A stretch of DNA of 64,000 nt from Collinsella sp. (GTDB lineage: Bacteria; Actinomycetota; Coriobacteriia; Coriobacteriales; Coriobacteriaceae), in contig DXML01000009.1 of assembly GCA_019414205.1 (NCBI GenBank), positions 171,895 to 235,894 of the forward strand, written 5' to 3'. Each line of letters starts with the position of its first letter. Position 1 is the stretch's first letter. Under the pieces are notes generated by a model. The model was given only the letters and a program-made list of their open reading frames with translations. It made no database searches and had not been told where the DNA came from. This document shows positions 14,485-22,848 of the stretch, piece by piece. The position numbers and the translations under genes were made by a program.

Positions 14485-16467
14485 ATGACCGATAGCATGC
14501 AGCAGATGGCGCTCGACACGCTCGGCGCCTATTTTGGCTACACCTCGTTTCGCCCGGGGCAGGACCGCATGGTCGATGCGATCCTTGCCGGTCGCGATGC
14601 GCTGGGCGTTATGCCCACAGGCGCCGGCAAGTCCATTTGCTACCAGGTGCCCGCGCTCATGCTGCCCGGCATTACCTTTGTGGTGAGTCCGCTGCTGTCG
14701 CTTATGGAGGACCAGACCCGCGCGCTGCTCGCGGCGGGTGCGCGCCCCAGTTATCTCAACTCCAGCCTTACTCCGGCCCAGCAAAACACCGTGCTCAAGC
14801 GGGCGCGCGAGGGCCGCTACCAACTTATGTACGTGGCGCCCGAGCGCCTGCTCGAGCCGCGCTTTTTAGGCTTTGCGCAGGAGGCCGCGGCGGACGGCGG
14901 CATTGGCGTGCCGCTCGTGGCCATTGACGAGGCCCACTGCGTGAGCCAATGGGGCCAGGATTACCGCCCCGCCTACCTGCAGATTCGTGAGTTCATCGAT
15001 TCCCTGCCGCAGCGCCCCATCGTGGCGGCCTTTACCGCTACGGCGACTGAGCGTGTGCGCGCGGACATTCAGCAGATGCTCGGCCTGCAAAATCCCGCGA
15101 CGGTGGTGACGGGCTTCGATCGCAAGAACCTCTACTTTGGCTGCGAGGAGATGGGCGACAAGGCCAAGGCCGCGTGGGTGCGCGACTATGTGATCGCGCA
15201 TTCGAGTGAGAGCGGCATCGTATATTGCTCGACCCGCAAGACCGTCGATGCACTCGCCGGCGAGCTTGCCGAGGCGCTGGGCCCCAGCGGCATTCGCGTT
15301 GGCCGCTACCATGCCGGCATGGGCAACGACGCCCGTCGTCAGAGCCAGCGCGCCTTTATCGACGACGATATTCAGGTGATGGTTGCCACCAACGCCTTTG
15401 GCATGGGCATCGACAAGCCCAACGTGCGCTACGTCATCCATAACAACGTGCCCGAGAGCATCGAGGCCTACTATCAGGAGGCGGGTCGCGCCGGCCGCGA
15501 TGGCGACCCGGCCAGCTGCCACTTGCTGTGGAACGGCAACGATTTTCGGATGCGCCGCTTTTTAATCGACCGCGGCGATGCGGCCGACGAGGCGCTCGAC
15601 GACGAGCAACGCGCGTGGGCGCTCCAAAATCGATATCGTCTGCTCAGCCAGATGGAGGGCTACTGCAATACCACCGGCTGCCTGCGCGAATATATGCTGC
15701 GCTACTTTGGCGACGAGGCCGCGGCCGAGCATGCTGCTGCGGCTGGTGCGGGCGCCACCGCCACGGACGACGCCGAGGGCTGCGGCAACTGCAGCAATTG
15801 CCTCACGCAGTTCGAGGTCGAGGACGTCACCGATATGGCCCGCGCTGCCGTGCGCTATGTGGCCACGCGACCCATGCGCTTTGGCAAGTCGCTGATCGCT
15901 GATGTGCTCCACGGCGGCAACACCGAGCGCATTCGCCAGATGCATCTGGACGAGGACCGCGGCTACGGTGAGCTGTCGAGCGAATCGGTCGGGCGCATCA
16001 AGGACATCATCGGCCAGCTGTGCGGCCGCGGTTATTTGGCAACCTCGCAGGGGCAGTACCCGGTCGTGGGACTGGGTCCGCGTGCCGGCGAGGTCGAGGA
16101 TGAGGCGTTCGCCTTTACCGTTAAGCGTCGCGCGTCCAAGCGCAAGGCCTCGGCTCGCGCCCGCCGTGCGGTGGATCTGCTGCGCGAGGAGGCTGAGCTG
16201 GATCAGCGCCCGCGCGTGGGCGACGATGCCGAGCTGTTCGAGCGCCTGCGTGCCTTGCGCAAGGAGATCTCGACCGAGCTGGAGATGGCGCCGTACATGG
16301 TCTTCTCCGACAAGGCTCTGCGCGGTCTGTGCCGCCTGCGCCCTCAGACGCGCGACGAGCTGATCCAGGTCAACGGCATTGGCGAGAAAAAGGCCGACGC
16401 CTTTGGCGAGCAGTTTATGGCGGCGATTGAAGAATTTGAGTCCGAGCATGCACGGGATGGAGCGTAA
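14485..16467 (+). CDS. recQ: ATP-dependent DNA helicase RecQ
   Basis: This 660-residue protein is a superfamily 2 3'-5' DNA helicase acting in recombination and replication-fork repair. The Walker A motif is GVMPTGAGKS with K49, the DEAH box is at 148-151 followed by CVSQWGQDYRPAY, the aromatic-rich loop of RecQ. Motif VI is YYQEAGRAGRDG. The zinc-binding RQC region shows Cys residues in CNTTGCLREYMLRYFGD and CGNCSNC. A C-terminal HRDC domain (FERLRALRKEISTE to GEKKADAFGEQF) is present. Length and domain order match full RecQ. It lies 2 bases upstream of a gntR gene, so the two may be translated together, although no functional link is obvious. Confidence 0.95.
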   Translation: MTDSMQQMALDTLGAYFGYTSFRPGQDRMVDAILAGRDALGVMPTGAGKSICYQVPALMLPGITFVVSPLLSLMEDQTRALLAAGARPSYLNSSLTPAQQNTVLKRAREGRYQLMYVAPERLLEPRFLGFAQEAAADGGIGVPLVAIDEAHCVSQWGQDYRPAYLQIREFIDSLPQRPIVAAFTATATERVRADIQQMLGLQNPATVVTGFDRKNLYFGCEEMGDKAKAAWVRDYVIAHSSESGIVYCSTRKTVDALAGELAEALGPSGIRVGRYHAGMGNDARRQSQRAFIDDDIQVMVATNAFGMGIDKPNVRYVIHNNVPESIEAYYQEAGRAGRDGDPASCHLLWNGNDFRMRRFLIDRGDAADEALDDEQRAWALQNRYRLLSQMEGYCNTTGCLREYMLRYFGDEAAAEHAAAAGAGATATDDAEGCGNCSNCLTQFEVEDVTDMARAAVRYVATRPMRFGKSLIADVLHGGNTERIRQMHLDEDRGYGELSSESVGRIKDIIGQLCGRGYLATSQGQYPVVGLGPRAGEVEDEAFAFTVKRRASKRKASARARRAVDLLREEAELDQRPRVGDDAELFERLRALRKEISTELEMAPYMVFSDKALRGLCRLRPQTRDELIQVNGIGEKKADAFGEQFMAAIEEFESEHARDGA

Positions 16468-16469
16468 CG

Positions 16470-17234
16470 ATGGTAGCCGATAACAAGACCGAACGTTCCG
16501 AGCGCGCCGAGGTTTCCGCCGTGCCGCTGTACCAGCAGGTTATGGACGACCTAAAGGGAGAGATCGCGCGCGGCGTGTACGCATCTGGCTCGCGCATTCC
16601 TTCCGAGATCGAGCTCGCGAAGTCCTACGGCGTAGGGCGCGTCACCGTGCGCCGCGCCATCGAGGAGCTGTCGCGTGCGGGGTATCTCAACCGCCAGCAG
16701 GGGAGGGGTACCTTTGTGTGCGCTCCCAAGCTCAAGCGCAAGATTCACCAGAAGGGTGACGTCCAGAGTTTTACTGAGGGTTGTGCTGCCAACGATATGG
16801 TGGCCGGAGCGCGCCTGGTGTCGCGCACGGTGGTTGCGGCGACGCGCGAGGACGCGGCGTTTTTTGGCGTGGAGCCCGGCAGTGAGCTTATCGTGGTCGA
16901 GCGCGTGCGCACGGCCGACGGCATCCCCGTCATGCTCGAGAACAACGCCTTTGTGCTCGCCGACCATCCCTACCTGCAGACGCTGGCCGATAAGGACCTC
17001 GCCGATAACTCGATCTTTGCGCTCGTTGCCGAGCATTCGGGCCGCGCACCGCTCAAGTCCGACCCTTGCACTGTGGAGATTGCGCTTGCCGATGCTCAGG
17101 CGGCCCCGCTGCTGGAGGTGCCGGTCGGCGAGCCTCTCTTTTATATGGAGGCGTATTTTACCGATGCAGACGAGCGCCCCCTGCTGCTCGGGCGCCAAAA
17201 GATCGTGGGCTCGCGTTACGTGTTCGACATCTAA
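16470..17234 (+). CDS. GntR/HutC-family regulator with UTRA domain (third of three)
   Basis: This 254-residue regulator has a GntR winged helix at about residues 15-85 (VPLYQQVMDDLKGEIARGVY, IPSEIELAKSYGVGRVTVRRAIEEL, QQGRGTFVCAP) and a UTRA domain at about 105-250. It is a paralogue of the GntR at 13388. It sits immediately upstream of, and in the same direction as, the third SIS gene, with two GGACAACATAGAAC-type sites in the spacer. It therefore probably controls that SIS gene. It begins 2 bases after the recQ stop. Confidence 0.86.
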   Translation: MVADNKTERSERAEVSAVPLYQQVMDDLKGEIARGVYASGSRIPSEIELAKSYGVGRVTVRRAIEELSRAGYLNRQQGRGTFVCAPKLKRKIHQKGDVQSFTEGCAANDMVAGARLVSRTVVAATREDAAFFGVEPGSELIVVERVRTADGIPVMLENNAFVLADHPYLQTLADKDLADNSIFALVAEHSGRAPLKSDPCTVEIALADAQAAPLLEVPVGEPLFYMEAYFTDADERPLLLGRQKIVGSRYVFDI

Positions 17235-17244
17235 CGTTCATAGA

Positions 17245-17322
17245 TAGAACAACATAGAACAAATTTGCCGAAATGACTTCACCGGTGAAGCTTTGCGTGG
17301 TATAAATAGGACAACATAGAAC
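17245..17322. promoter_or_regulatory. Promoter with paired GAACAACATAGAAC operator candidates
   Basis: TAGAACAACATAGAAC at 17245-17260 and TAGGACAACATAGAAC at 17307-17322 are 62 bases apart and flank a TATAAAT -10 box (17301-17307). This is a likely operator pair for the adjacent GntR acting on the SIS gene at 17379. Confidence 0.6.
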
Positions 17323-17378
17323 GACCGTAGGTGCGAGCTGCTGTCGTTCAAAGCCGCCACACAAGGAGGAGCGTCACC

Positions 17379-18347
17379 GTGAACGCACACGATCTGATTC
17401 AGGAAATCATCGAGCGCAAGGGCAAGGTCGAGAATGTCTTTTGGATCGCCTGCGGCGGTTCGATGATCGACCTCATGCCGGCTAACGAACTGCTCAAGCG
17501 CGAGGCCACCACGTTTACCTCGACGGTCTACACAGCGCGCGAGTTTTGCCTGATGGCCCCCAAGAGCCTAGGGCCGAAGTCGCTCGTCGTCGCCTGCAGC
17601 CACAGCGGCAATACGCAGGAGGTCGTCGACGGTTGCGAGATGGCGCTGGCAGCCGGCGCCGAGGTCGTGGCCATGACCGACTGCGAGGGCTCCAAGATTG
17701 ATAACGGCAAGTGGACCACCTGGGTCTATCCGTGGGGCGAAGGCGTGCCGCAGGCCGAGGTGCCGCAAGGCATCGGCGTCCTGATGGCTGCCGAGCTGCT
17801 CGACCAGCAGGAGGGTTACGAGGCGCTCGCCGATATGTACGCCGGCCTTAAGCAGATGGATGCGCTGTTGCCCGCTGCCCGCGAGAAGGTCAATGCCGAG
17901 CTGGGCGATCGCTTTGCCGAGCTCTGCCAGCAGCACGAGTTCTTCTACATCCTGGGATCCGGCCCCAACTTTAGCCAGACCTACGCCATGGCCATCTGCT
18001 CGCTCATGGAGATGCAGTGGCAGCACTGCTGCTACATCCACTCCGGCGAGTACTTCCACGGCCCGTTCGAAGCCACCGAGCCCGGCGTGTTCTACTTTGT
18101 ACAGCTCGGATCGGGCGAGTGCCGCCCCATGGAGGAGCGCGCGCTGGCGTTCCTCAACACGCACACCGATACGGTCATGGTGCTCGACGCACTCGAGTAC
18201 GGCGTGGGCGACGTGCCTGCCAGCGTGCGTTCGTACCTGGAGCCGATCTTCTTCTACAACATGAGCTGCGAGCTGCGCGCCGCCCGCGGCAAGGTGTTCG
18301 ACCACAGCCCCGAGGTTCGTCGCTACATGGGCATCGAGCAGTACTAG
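17379..18347 (+). CDS. SIS-domain deglycase, fructoselysine-6-phosphate deglycase-like (paralogue 3)
   Basis: This 322-residue protein has the two SIS domains and the SGEYFHGPFE motif of FrlB-type deglycases, which convert fructoselysine-6-phosphate to lysine and glucose-6-phosphate. The phosphosugar loop is WIACGGSMIDLMPANELL and the second loop is CSHSGNTQEVV, which is closer to classical SIS proteins than in the other two paralogues. The start is GTG 17379, with AAGGAGGA 8 bases upstream. It ends VRRYMGIEQY instead of RRYMWKL. It is preceded by its own GntR gene and operators, so it is probably controlled separately from the PTS operon and may handle a different glycated substrate. Confidence 0.86.
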   Translation: MNAHDLIQEIIERKGKVENVFWIACGGSMIDLMPANELLKREATTFTSTVYTAREFCLMAPKSLGPKSLVVACSHSGNTQEVVDGCEMALAAGAEVVAMTDCEGSKIDNGKWTTWVYPWGEGVPQAEVPQGIGVLMAAELLDQQEGYEALADMYAGLKQMDALLPAAREKVNAELGDRFAELCQQHEFFYILGSGPNFSQTYAMAICSLMEMQWQHCCYIHSGEYFHGPFEATEPGVFYFVQLGSGECRPMEERALAFLNTHTDTVMVLDALEYGVGDVPASVRSYLEPIFFYNMSCELRAARGKVFDHSPEVRRYMGIEQY

Positions 18348-18396
18348 GTAACGGGAAAACCATTCACCTTCGATTCGTAAGGGCGCTGCGTGAGTC

Positions 18397-18437
18397 AAAA
18401 AAGCGGGCCGTGCCGGGGATTTCCGGCGCGGCCCGCT
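18397..18437 (-). terminator. Rho-independent terminator of the dehydrogenase gene
   Basis: On the minus strand a long GC stem (AGCGGGCC-type arms around GGATTT) is followed by six T. It can also end the plus-strand SIS transcript, because the genes converge here. Confidence 0.8.
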
Positions 18438-18479
18438 TAGTATCGCGCTTAGATTCGCAAGGTTGCGGCAGCCAGCGGC

Positions 18480-19457
18480 CTACTTTGCGTCGTAGGCCTC
18501 GGTGTCCCACCAGTCGAGCTGGGCGATGTTGTCGTGGATGTGCTGGCAGCTCTTGTGAAAGCCCTCGAGCTCGTACTCGGACAGGTCGAGCGTGTAGACC
18601 TCCTCGACGCCCTCGGCACCGATCACGCACGGCAGGGAGGTAAAGATACCCTCCTCGCCATACTGGCCGGTCATGAGCGTGGAAGCGGAAAGCACGGCGT
18701 GCTCGTTGTGCAGCACGGCGGCGCAGACGCGCGCGGCGGAGTTGGCGACGGCGTATTCGGTGCACTGCTTGCCGGCGTAGGTCACATAGCCGCCCTTACG
18801 CGCGAGCTCCTCGACCTCCATGTGGTCAAAGGCGTACTTGTCGGGGTTCTCGGCCTGAAGCTCGTTGAGGTTTTTGCCGGCGATGGTTGCGGCCTTAAAG
18901 GCGGCAAGCTGGCTAAAGCCGTGCTCGCCGATCATGTAGGCGTCGATGGACTTGGGGCTCACGCCGACCTTCTTGGAGATCTCGGTGCGCAGGCGGGCGG
19001 AGTCCAGGCCGCAGCCCGAGCCGATGATCTTCTTGGGATCGTAGCCGGTCAGGTGCCACAGCTCGGTGCACACGACGTCGCAGGGGTTGGAGATGCTCAC
19101 GAAGATGCCGTCAAAGCCGGCGTCGACGATGCGCTTGGCAAAGGTGCGGGCGGCGTCGGTGGTAAAGAACAGCTCGCCGTCGCGGTTGCCGGCGGCCAGC
19201 GCGACCTTGCCGGCGGCGTTGACGATGACGTCGCAGCAGGCCAGCTCCTCGTAGTGGTCGTAGCAGTTGACGATCTTGGTGTTGTACGGGACAAACGAAA
19301 GGGAGTCGCGCAGGTCCTGGACCTCGGACGTCACCTTGGCCTCGTTGATATCGCATAGGTACAGCTCATCGGCAATGCCCTGCATGAGCAGGCTGTTGGC
19401 GACATGTGCTCCTACGTGGCCCTGGCCGACCACACCGATCTTACGCGTCTGGTACAT
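18480..19457 (-). CDS. L-lactate / L-2-hydroxyisocaproate dehydrogenase-like enzyme
   Basis: This 325-residue protein belongs to the NAD-dependent lactate/malate dehydrogenase family, which reduces 2-oxo acids to L-2-hydroxy acids in the cytoplasm. The Rossmann motif is GVVGQGHVGAHVANSLL, with D37-like acid in LYLCDINE. The catalytic histidine is in GEHGFSQ and the substrate arginine region in GSGCGLDSARLR. The substrate loop reads AAGKVALAAGNRD rather than the QKPGETR of true lactate dehydrogenase, which points to the HicDH branch that accepts bulkier branched 2-oxo acids. The start at 19457 has AAAGGA upstream on the minus strand; longer frames have no ribosome site. A single gene with its own terminator. 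Confidence 0.84.
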   Translation of the reverse strand: MYQTRKIGVVGQGHVGAHVANSLLMQGIADELYLCDINEAKVTSEVQDLRDSLSFVPYNTKIVNCYDHYEELACCDVIVNAAGKVALAAGNRDGELFFTTDAARTFAKRIVDAGFDGIFVSISNPCDVVCTELWHLTGYDPKKIIGSGCGLDSARLRTEISKKVGVSPKSIDAYMIGEHGFSQLAAFKAATIAGKNLNELQAENPDKYAFDHMEVEELARKGGYVTYAGKQCTEYAVANSAARVCAAVLHNEHAVLSASTLMTGQYGEEGIFTSLPCVIGAEGVEEVYTLDLSEYELEGFHKSCQHIHDNIAQLDWWDTEAYDAK

Positions 19458-19668
19458 ATATGTATCCTTTCGGCCGAGTTTTTCGCGTCGAACCATTGTA
19501 GCGTCCTGTTGCCACTTTGCTAGGCTAAAGCGCCACAGATTTTTGGGACATGCCGTAATCTCTACTTTTGGAGTGATTTGGGCCGCTGACGGCATCGCTG
19601 GGCGATGTGCTCGCGCGGATGGGGCCGGTCGTTGTACCATAGCTGCAACTGACTCATAAGGAGCATCC

Positions 19669-20595
19669 ATGCCCATTCGCATCCCCGACGCCCTCCCTGC
19701 CGCCGCGCAGCTCGAGAGCGAGAACATCTTTGTCATGACCGAGTACCGCGCGCTGCACCAGGACATCCGTCCGCTGCGCGTGCTCATCCTCAACCTCATG
19801 CCCACCAAGATCGCCACCGAGACGCAGATCATGCGCAAGCTCTCCAACACGCCGCTGCAGGTGGAGGTGGACCTGCTGCGCACCAAAACGCACGAGGCCA
19901 CGCACGTGAGCGCCGGCCACCTGGAGACGTTCTACCGCACGTTCGACGACATCCGCGACATCCACTACGACGGCCTGATTATCACGGGCGCGCCCGTGGA
20001 GCAGATGCCGTTCGAGGAGGTCGACTACTGGCCCGAGCTCTGCCAGATCATGGATTGGTCCACCACGCACGTGCACTCTACGCTGCACATTTGTTGGGGC
20101 GCGCAGGCCGGTCTGTACCATCATTACGGTATCCAGAAGTACGATCTGCCGGCAAAGGCGAGCGGCGTGTTCGAGCATTATCTGGTGAAGCCGCAAAGCC
20201 CGCTGGTCCGCGGCTTTGACGACCGTTTCTATGCCGTGCATTCGCGCAACACCGATGTGCGCCGCGAGGACGTGGAGGCCGAGCCGCAGCTTGAGGTCGT
20301 GGCCGTGTCCGACGAGGTGGGCCTGTACATCGTCAAGTCGACCGACAGCCGCCGTTTCTTTGTCTTTGGACATCCCGAGTACGATACCGATACGCTGCGC
20401 CTAGAGTACGAGCGCGACGTGAAGCGCGGGCTTGATCCCGAGGTGCCGGCCCATTACTTCCCGGGCGACGACCCTACCGCCGAGCCGCGCAACGTCTGGC
20501 GCAGCCAGGCTCAGCTGTTCTACACCAACTGGCTCAACTACTACGTCTACCAGACCACGCCCTACGACCTGGCCCGCGCCGGCGAGGAGCACTAG
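19669..20595 (+). CDS. metAA: Homoserine O-acetyltransferase, MetA family
   Basis: This 308-residue enzyme activates homoserine in the first committed step of methionine synthesis. The catalytic cysteine is C142 in HICWGAQAG, and the His/Glu partners are in FVFGHPEYD. Residue 111 is Glu (ITGAPVE), and in the MetA family Glu at this place marks acetyl-CoA users while Gly marks succinyl-CoA users, so the product is predicted to be O-acetyl-homoserine. Lysine of the [10 protein letters not shown] motif is present. A TAAGGAG ribosome site lies before the ATG. No SAM riboswitch is seen in the 210 bases upstream. The mRNA probably ends in the GAGCGTGG hairpin downstream. Confidence 0.93.
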   Translation: MPIRIPDALPAAAQLESENIFVMTEYRALHQDIRPLRVLILNLMPTKIATETQIMRKLSNTPLQVEVDLLRTKTHEATHVSAGHLETFYRTFDDIRDIHYDGLIITGAPVEQMPFEEVDYWPELCQIMDWSTTHVHSTLHICWGAQAGLYHHYGIQKYDLPAKASGVFEHYLVKPQSPLVRGFDDRFYAVHSRNTDVRREDVEAEPQLEVVAVSDEVGLYIVKSTDSRRFFVFGHPEYDTDTLRLEYERDVKRGLDPEVPAHYFPGDDPTAEPRNVWRSQAQLFYTNWLNYYVYQTTPYDLARAGEEH

Positions 20596-20638
20596 GTCGC
20601 GGCCGTGGCCGTGACTGCCGCCGTGGCCGCCGCGTGAC

Positions 20639-20759
20639 GAGCGTGGAAATCCGGACACACGAGCGTGGATAATCGGACGTTTGCAACGTGAGCGTGGATA
20701 ATCTCCCGTTTTTGGCTCACAAGGGGTCTCAAAGCGGGAGATTTTCCACGCTCATTTTT
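20639..20759. repeat. GAGCGTGG repeat array 1, ending in a long hairpin
   Basis: Three 19-bp units (GAGCGTGGAAATCCGGACA, GAGCGTGGATAATCGGACG, GAGCGTGGATAATCTCCCG) follow one another at 20640, 20661 and 20690. The last pairs over about 20 bp with CGGGAGATTTTCCACGCTCA (20733-20753), followed by seven T. The end thus works as a possible terminator for metA. Confidence 0.75.
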
Positions 20760-20963
20760 TTCTGCAGCTGCCGTACCGTCGGCATCATCACACGTTGAGT
20801 ACATGCGGACTACATCGCAAACTAGGTAGTTTCGAGCCACAGCATATTTTCTTTCAATGAAGTCGGTGGCTTTTGAGGCTCAAAATGTGGAGACAGGGAC
20901 CTCTCGACAACCGTTCTACCTGCAGATATAAGCCATTGGCCTAAAACATCCAAAACCGTCAGG

Positions 20964-20996
20964 CATTTGGTCAGCATCTGGACAGCATTTGGTCAG
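20964..20996 (+). promoter_or_regulatory. Three 11-bp-phased TTTGGTCAG sites
   Basis: CATTTGGTCAG, CATCTGGACAG and CATTTGGTCAG follow one another with exactly 11 bp period, one helical turn. Similar phased TTGGTCAG sites lie before the tad operon. Such arrays are typical of SARP or OmpR-type activators. Their place argues that translation starts downstream, at 21052. Confidence 0.55.
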
Positions 20997-21051
20997 ACTT
21001 CGCATGAAACCGTCTGGTACGTTTGCGCCGTTCCAAGAGTTTGGGGGCGAC

Positions 21052-22014
21052 ATGGCAAACATGACGGCGAATCAAAGACTCACAAGTCACATTGAAGCAT
21101 GCGAGCAGCAGATGAGCTGCGTGTACGCGCGCACGACGGCGGAGGCAAAGCAGATTGAACGGCGGGTGGCGGCGGGAAGTCTCAAGGTGGTCATGCCGGG
21201 ACTGTATGCGCGTCCGGAATACTGGTCCGAGCTCAAGTTTCGGCAGCGTTATCTGCATCGGGTGCGGGCGCTTGCGCAAAAGCACCCCGACTGGACGTTT
21301 TGCTCCTATACGGCGGCCGTTGTCTATGGCCTTTCGGTTTCGCATGCCAATTTGACGCACATCCATATCGCCGCGATGCCGGCGCAATCGACGACGCCAG
21401 GCTCTCAAGTCGTTCGCCATCGGTATGCTTATCGGACACGGGCCAGCGAGATGGATATTGCCGTGACCGATATCGATCAAACGATTGCGGATTGCCTGGT
21501 CGATGCATCGTTTGTCGAAGGGCTGATCATTGCGGACTCGGCGCTCCATGAGCAGCTTTTGTCGAAGGAGCATCTTGTTGAGACGGTCGACAGGCTTGGC
21601 TTGAATCGTCGCGGTGTTGTGACGGCGCGCAGGGTCGCGCGGTGTGCCGACGGCTTGTCGGAAAACGGCGGCGAGTCCAAGGCGCGTGCGCTGATGATCG
21701 AGCGCGGCTGGCAGGTTCCGGAGCTGCAAGTTGAGCTGTTCGATCCGGTTGAGCCGGGAAGGCCGTATCGCGTTGACTATTTGTGGCGCGTGGGTGACCG
21801 GTTGATTATTGGGGAGTTCGACGGATTCGTTAAAAGCGAGAAGGCGGCGGAGGAGGGCAAGCTCGCAAAGGCGCAATTTGACGAGCGCCAGCGCGAGTCG
21901 AGGCTTTCGATGCTCGATAACTGCAAGATTGTGCGCTTGTGCTGGGATGACCTAAGGGATCCGACAAAGCTCGATCGCAAGCTCAAGGTTGCCGGCGTGC
22001 CGCGTGCCTGCTGA
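21052..22014 (+). CDS. AbiEi-like / DUF559-type nuclease-fold protein
   Basis: This 320-residue protein has an N-terminal winged-helix part like AbiEi antitoxins (AAGSLKVVMPGLYARPEYW, about residues 30-50, and DIDQTIADCLVDASFVEGL further on). Its C-terminal part has the layout of the DUF559/Vsr nuclease fold: YRVDYLWRVGDRLIIGEFDGF with D and E-x-D acidic residues, followed by KAQFDERQRESRLSMLDNCKIVRL. I see no partner AbiEii toxin next to it. It lies between two GAGCGTGG arrays, suggesting a mobile or defence-related cassette. ATG 21052 was preferred because earlier starts (TTG 20989, ATG 21004) overlap or abut the phased operator sites. Function is uncertain. Confidence 0.6.
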   Translation: MANMTANQRLTSHIEACEQQMSCVYARTTAEAKQIERRVAAGSLKVVMPGLYARPEYWSELKFRQRYLHRVRALAQKHPDWTFCSYTAAVVYGLSVSHANLTHIHIAAMPAQSTTPGSQVVRHRYAYRTRASEMDIAVTDIDQTIADCLVDASFVEGLIIADSALHEQLLSKEHLVETVDRLGLNRRGVVTARRVARCADGLSENGGESKARALMIERGWQVPELQVELFDPVEPGRPYRVDYLWRVGDRLIIGEFDGFVKSEKAAEEGKLAKAQFDERQRESRLSMLDNCKIVRLCWDDLRDPTKLDRKLKVAGVPRAC

Positions 22015-22039
22015 GACGGTTACAGGGTGTTAGGCTGCA

Positions 22040-22208
22040 CGAGCGTGGAAATCCGGACGGATGAGCGTGGGAATTTAGACGTGATTTGGTTGAGCGTGGA
22101 TTTTCGGACACACGAGCGTGGATTATCGGACGTTTGAATAATGAGCGTGGATAATCTCCCGTTTTTTGCCCCCGAACAGGCCCAAAGTGGGAAATTTTCC
22201 ACGCTCAT
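22040..22208. repeat. GAGCGTGG repeat array 2
   Basis: Five direct 19-bp units start at 22040, 22063, 22092, 22114 and 22143 (e.g. GAGCGTGGATTATCGGACG). The last pairs with an inverted copy GGGAAATTTTCCACGCTCA at 22190-22208, followed by TTTTTGTGG. The last unit and hairpin are almost the same as in array 1. Confidence 0.75.
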
Positions 22209-22234
22209 TTTTGTGGGGTGCAGCGTGCCAGCCG

Positions 22235-22831
22235 TTAGGCGCTGATGATGTGGGGTAGCGGCAGGTCGTGGGCATCGGTGGGGATGTGGTCGACGCGCTG
22301 TTCGTCAAAGGCGATGCCGACGATTTGACATACGGGCGAGAGCATGGGCAGGTAGCGGTCATAGCAGCCGCCGCCGTAGCCTAGGCGCGTGCCGGTGCGG
22401 TCGAATGCTACGAGCGGCACGACGATCATGTCGAGAGCTTCGGCAGGCACGATAGGGAAGCGGCTGCTGTCGATGTCCGTGGCCGCAAAGGCCCGCGTGG
22501 GGTGGGCGATAAACGGAGCCGCGTCCGCGTCGCCGGCAGCAACTGCCCGCATACACATGCGCTGGCCACAAGCTGCGGCGTCTGTTGCCGAGAGCATGCA
22601 CGGATAGGCCACGCGCCAGCCACGTTTGGCGGCAGCTGCGGCAAACGCGGCTGAGTCGACTTCGGAACCCATCGCGGCATAGACGGCAACGGTGTGCGGC
22701 GCCGCGGCATCCAAGCGGCCCAGCAGCTCAACCAGCCGCGCACAGATATCAGCAGACTTCGCCGCCCGCAAGTCCAAATCAAGAGCATCGCGCCGAGCAA
22801 TCACCGCCCGCCGCAACTCAGTCTTGTCCAT
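22235..22831 (-). CDS. 5-formyltetrahydrofolate cyclo-ligase
   Basis: This 198-residue enzyme converts 5-formyl-THF to 5,10-methenyl-THF with ATP. The signature RLGYGGGCYDRYL near residues 150-162 is the nucleotide/folate-binding loop, and the N-terminal DKTELRRAVIARRDALD carries the basic phosphate-binding residues. VVPLVAFDRTGTRLG matches the family. ATG at 22831 was chosen because GAGAGGAAG lies upstream on the minus strand. A 45-bp hairpin element ends just before that ribosome site, as for the HAD gene at 11293. The C-terminus is short but complete. Confidence 0.88.
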   Translation of the reverse strand: MDKTELRRAVIARRDALDLDLRAAKSADICARLVELLGRLDAAAPHTVAVYAAMGSEVDSAAFAAAAAKRGWRVAYPCMLSATDAAACGQRMCMRAVAAGDADAAPFIAHPTRAFAATDIDSSRFPIVPAEALDMIVVPLVAFDRTGTRLGYGGGCYDRYLPMLSPVCQIVGIAFDEQRVDHIPTDAHDLPLPHIISA

Positions 22832-22848
22832 CCCGGCTTCCTCTCCCA

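Larger units (their letters stand above)
20596..21051. other. Intergenic stretch between metA and the DUF559-like gene
   Basis: It holds the repeat array (20639-20759), about 200 bases with no recognisable feature, and three perfect tandem 11-bp sites at 20964-20996. Confidence 0.6.

Noticed and set aside
19500..19668. SAM riboswitch before metA
   Set aside because: No conserved SAM-I core or terminator pair is found; the leader after the -10 candidate is too short.
18480..19901. A 473-residue version of the dehydrogenase
   Set aside because: The first 148 residues lack similarity to the family and have no ribosome site; MYQTRKIGVVG at 19457 is the natural start.
22040..22208. CRISPR array
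   Set aside because: Units are only 19 bp, spacers are 3-10 bases and irregular, units are inverted at the end, and no cas gene is present.
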